Assembly: GCA_013400975.1 (NCBI GenBank)
Contig: WBMZ01011869.1
Coordinates: 44,997 to 108,996, forward strand
Length of the DNA: 64,000 nt
From: Atrichornis clamosus
Lineage: Eukaryota; Chordata; Aves; Passeriformes; Menuridae
Reading direction: 5' to 3'
Shown here: positions 63,100 to 64,000 of the stretch, one piece after another
Layout of the letters: each line of letters starts with the position of its first letter
How positions within the stretch are numbered: position 1 is the first letter of the stretch
Position numbers and translations under genes: made by a program
Notes under the pieces: generated by a model
Seen by the model: the letters and a program-made list of their open reading frames with translations, nothing else
Database searches by the model: none
Told to the model about the DNA's origin: nothing

Positions 63100-63690
63100 A
63101 GCAGAATAATAGAATGACTTGGGTTGGAAAGAAATCTTTAAAGGTCACCTGTCACCTAGTCCAACCCCCTTGTATAAGCAGGAACGTCTTCAACCAGATC
63201 AGATTGCTCAGAGCCCCATCCAAACTTGAATGACCTGTAATGTTTCCTGGGATGGGGCATCTAGCACCTCTCTGGATAATCCATTCCAGTGTTTCACCAC
63301 CCATATCGTAAGAAATTTCTTCCTTAAATCTAGTCTTAATCTACTTTCTTTTAGTTTAAAATGATTATCATTGTCCTATTGCAACAGGCCCTGCTAAAAC
63401 ATCTCTCCACATCTTTCTTACAGACCCCTGTAAGGCTCTGAAAGGCTGCTACAAGGACTCCCTGGAGTCTTCTCAGGCTGAACAGCCCCAGCTCTCTCAG
63501 TGTGTCTTCACAGGAGACATGCTCCAGCCCTCTGAACATCTTCACAGCCCTCTGCTGGACCTACTCCAAGAGGTCCACATCCTTCTTACGCTGGGGACCC
63601 TCGAGCTGGACACAGCACTGCTGATGGGGTCTCACCAGAGCAGTGTGGAGGGGCAGAAACACCTCCCTCGAACTGCTGGCCAGCAGCTAA
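63100..63690 (-). mobile_element. CR1 LINE fragment in VEGFC intron 2
   Basis: This roughly 590-bp copy is in VEGFC orientation. It begins at the 3' tail (aataatagaatgacttggg), passes through ctagtccaaccccc and gggatggggcatctagcacctc, and reaches the ORF2 end, where antisense phrases such as ggctgaacagccccagctctctcag and agacatgctccagccctctga are diagnostic of avian CR1. It is 5'-truncated near position 63690. The small plus-strand ORF at its right end is a shadow of it. Confidence 0.92.
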
Positions 63691-63948
63691 AGCTGTACAT
63701 GCCCTTTCTCCTTTGCCTGGGGTAAGTCTCATCTTGAGTAAAGACTAAAGAAGTACTGCACATCTCTGAAAAGTAATTTTAACCAGCTCCACACAGTACT
63801 TCACTTGGACACTATATATTAGAAATGTTAAATTTTAAACACTTAATGGGAAATTAATTTAAATACATGTTTAGTATGTTAACTACATGGGCATAATTTA
63901 AAGCAAAACCTTACTATTTGGCAATTACATACAACATGTATGTTGTGG

Positions 63949-64000
63949 GTATAATATAATATGATCTGAATATAATAAAATAATATATATAATATATATA
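63949..64000. repeat. TA-rich low-complexity tract at window edge
   Basis: TATAATATAATAT-type sequence ends in alternating TA up to the last base and may continue outside the window. Confidence 0.8.

Larger units (their letters stand above)
62841..64000 (-). other. VEGFC: VEGFC intron 2 (3' part only)
   Basis: The interval from the exon 3 acceptor to the window edge holds a CR1 copy (63100-63690) and AT-rich sequence. I searched by eye for the exon 2 peptide (N-terminal propeptide with its YPEYWKM-like motif) and did not find it, so exon 2 lies further right. Confidence 0.85.

Noticed and set aside
63519..63725. Plus-strand ORF with Leu-rich peptide
   Set aside because: It is the reverse strand of the CR1 copy at 63100-63690.
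62841..64000. Possible VEGFC exon 2
   Set aside because: No frame on the minus strand shows the exon 2 peptide with suitable splice sites; the interval is CR1 plus AT-rich sequence.
1..64000. CRISPR arrays, bacterial operons, tRNA or rRNA genes
   Set aside because: The sequence is vertebrate nuclear DNA. I saw no regular spacer-repeat array, no cloverleaf and no rRNA-like sequence.

Overview
The window is vertebrate nuclear DNA, almost certainly from a bird. It is AT-rich and gene-poor, with interrupted genes and GT/AG introns. Its dispersed repeats are 5'-truncated CR1 LINEs, the dominant avian retroelement, plus one fragment resembling an avian LTR element. The LTR and CR1 variants suggest a neoavian rather than a galliform bird, but that is weak inference from memory.

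The only gene I can support is VEGFC (vascular endothelial growth factor C), on the minus strand at the right side of the window. Five coding exons corresponding to human exons 3-7 are present: 62840-62650, 53721-53570, 50943-50834, 50606-50276 and 45992-45878 (stop codon included). Splice phases join without a break across all five and give 298 codons. They cover the cysteine-knot VEGF homology domain, the dibasic processing site and the cysteine-rich C-terminal propeptide. The 3' UTR runs to about 45470, with an AATAAA signal at 45495-45490 (minus strand). Exons 1 and 2 (signal peptide and N-terminal propeptide) must lie beyond position 64000.

Positions 1 to about 45470 are the downstream flank of VEGFC. 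I found no gene there. It holds three CR1 pieces (6648-6735, 20037-20833, 30548-30815), one LTR-like fragment (27650-27881), scattered simple repeats, a 43-bp tandem duplication (24462-24547) and several short palindromes. Two more CR1 copies lie in VEGFC introns (58590-58697 and 63100-63690), both in the gene's orientation. In other vertebrates VEGFC is flanked by long non-coding intervals where distal enhancers would be expected. A few CpG-richer or motif-bearing patches here are flagged as candidates only.

I found no undescribed molecular system. The observations most worth checking are a conserved-looking miR-128/miR-27 seed site just before the VEGFC poly(A) signal, a sharp GC3 shift inside exon 4, the 227-bp intron 5 whose retention would cut off the C-terminal propeptide, and the candidate regulatory patches downstream.
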